The notes under the pieces are model-generated. The model saw nothing but the letters and a program-made list of their open reading frames with translations, was not told the DNA's origin and did no database searches. The position numbers and the translations under genes are program-made. A stretch of DNA of 64,000 nucleotides from Amycolatopsis sp. QT-25 (GTDB taxonomy: Bacteria > Actinomycetota > Actinomycetes > Mycobacteriales > Pseudonocardiaceae), in assembly GCF_029369745.1 (NCBI RefSeq), contig NZ_CP120210.1, positions 7,750,001 to 7,814,000 of the forward strand, given 5' to 3'. This document shows, piece after piece, positions 63,868-64,000 of the stretch (positions are counted from its first letter, which is position 1; each line of letters starts with the position of its first letter).

Positions 63868-64000
63868 TCAGACGCAGATGACGGTGGCGCGCGGCGAGTA
63901 GGTCGCGTTGCGGGTCTCCCGGCGGACCTCCGTGCCGGTGACGACGTCGATGAGCACCCGCGTGTCCGAGGTGCTGAAACCGGCCGCGCCGGGATCCGGC
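63868..64000 (-). CDS. C-terminal part of a gene leaving the window
   Basis: The minus-strand frame ends with stop at 63868-63870 and reads RVLIDVVTGTEVRRETRNAT then YSPRATVICV. The pattern resembles the C-terminus of VanW/G5-type secreted proteins, which is tentative. The gene continues past 64000, so length, start and function cannot be given. Confidence 0.5.
   Translation of the reverse strand, partial: PDPGAAGFSTSDTRVLIDVVTGTEVRRETRNATYSPRATVICV

Overview
The window reads as the chromosome of a high-GC actinomycete, most likely an Amycolatopsis-type Pseudonocardiaceae. This is inference from codon bias, frequent GTG starts, HspR/HAIR heat-shock control, a DasR-type operator and a pSAM2-like integrative element. 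Nearly all of it is chromosomal housekeeping and environmental-response DNA. The exception is one accessory island, about 39.3-51.6 kb.

Layout. 0.1-3.8 kb: two paralogous LacI-family proteins (the second lacks a DNA-binding domain), an AAC(2')-type aminoglycoside acetyltransferase and a GH76 glycosidase. 3.9-12.6 kb: SpoU methyltransferase, pyrE, an ABC exporter pair with a PepSY lipoprotein, an SDR enzyme and two proteins of unknown function. 12.7-17.2 kb: clpB with a HAIR operator, an MFS transporter and a MarR regulator. 17.4-21.1 kb: two paralogous flavohemoglobin-like proteins separated by a complete 876-bp IS5-type insertion sequence. 21.2-22.6 kb: a chitin-active LPMO behind a DasR site, followed by a His/Met-rich DUF305 lipoprotein. 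22.8-27.2 kb: the operon dnaK-grpE-dnaJ-hspR with two HAIR operators. 27.3-39.2 kb: secreted peptidase, DUF4097 proteins, SMR efflux pump with TetR regulator, an EtfD-like iron-sulfur oxidoreductase, an orphan DUF742 protein, CDF transporter, CAP protein, dcd and an MpaB/DUF2236 oxygenase.

Island. tRNA-Gly(CCC) at 39.3 kb is the attachment site of a pSAM2-like AICE (integrative and conjugative element) bounded by 42-bp direct repeats at 39332-39373 and 49490-49531. Reading leftward, the element carries a Pra-like activator, small proteins, a zinc-ribbon protein, Tra (FtsK/SpoIIIE), a rolling-circle Rep, Xis and Int. A divergent GntR (KorSA-like) repressor shares an operator region with pra. 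Cargo is a YdcF-like protein and an AT-rich membrane/winged-helix gene. Tra has lost one base exactly in its Walker A motif, so the element probably replicates and excises but does not conjugate. To the right lies a relic of the DarT-DarG DNA ADP-ribosylation toxin-antitoxin system. The toxin is broken by a frameshift and the antitoxin by an in-frame stop, and a near-consensus LexA box lies upstream. Beyond it is the tail of a second integrase with the same end repeats.

51.9-64 kb: GNAT acetyltransferases, secreted 5'-nucleotidase, VanZ-like protein, mismatch DNA glycosylase, LuxR-type regulator, a FadE5-like acyl-CoA dehydrogenase, two small GlsB/YeaQ membrane proteins, a leucine-rich-repeat protein and the tail of a gene leaving the window. 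Perfect long-stem hairpins recur between genes and probably act as terminators.

The observations most worth checking are the dead darTG with its SOS box, the Tra lesion and paired end repeats of the AICE, the IS between two flavohemoglobins, and the DasR-linked LPMO/DUF305 pair.
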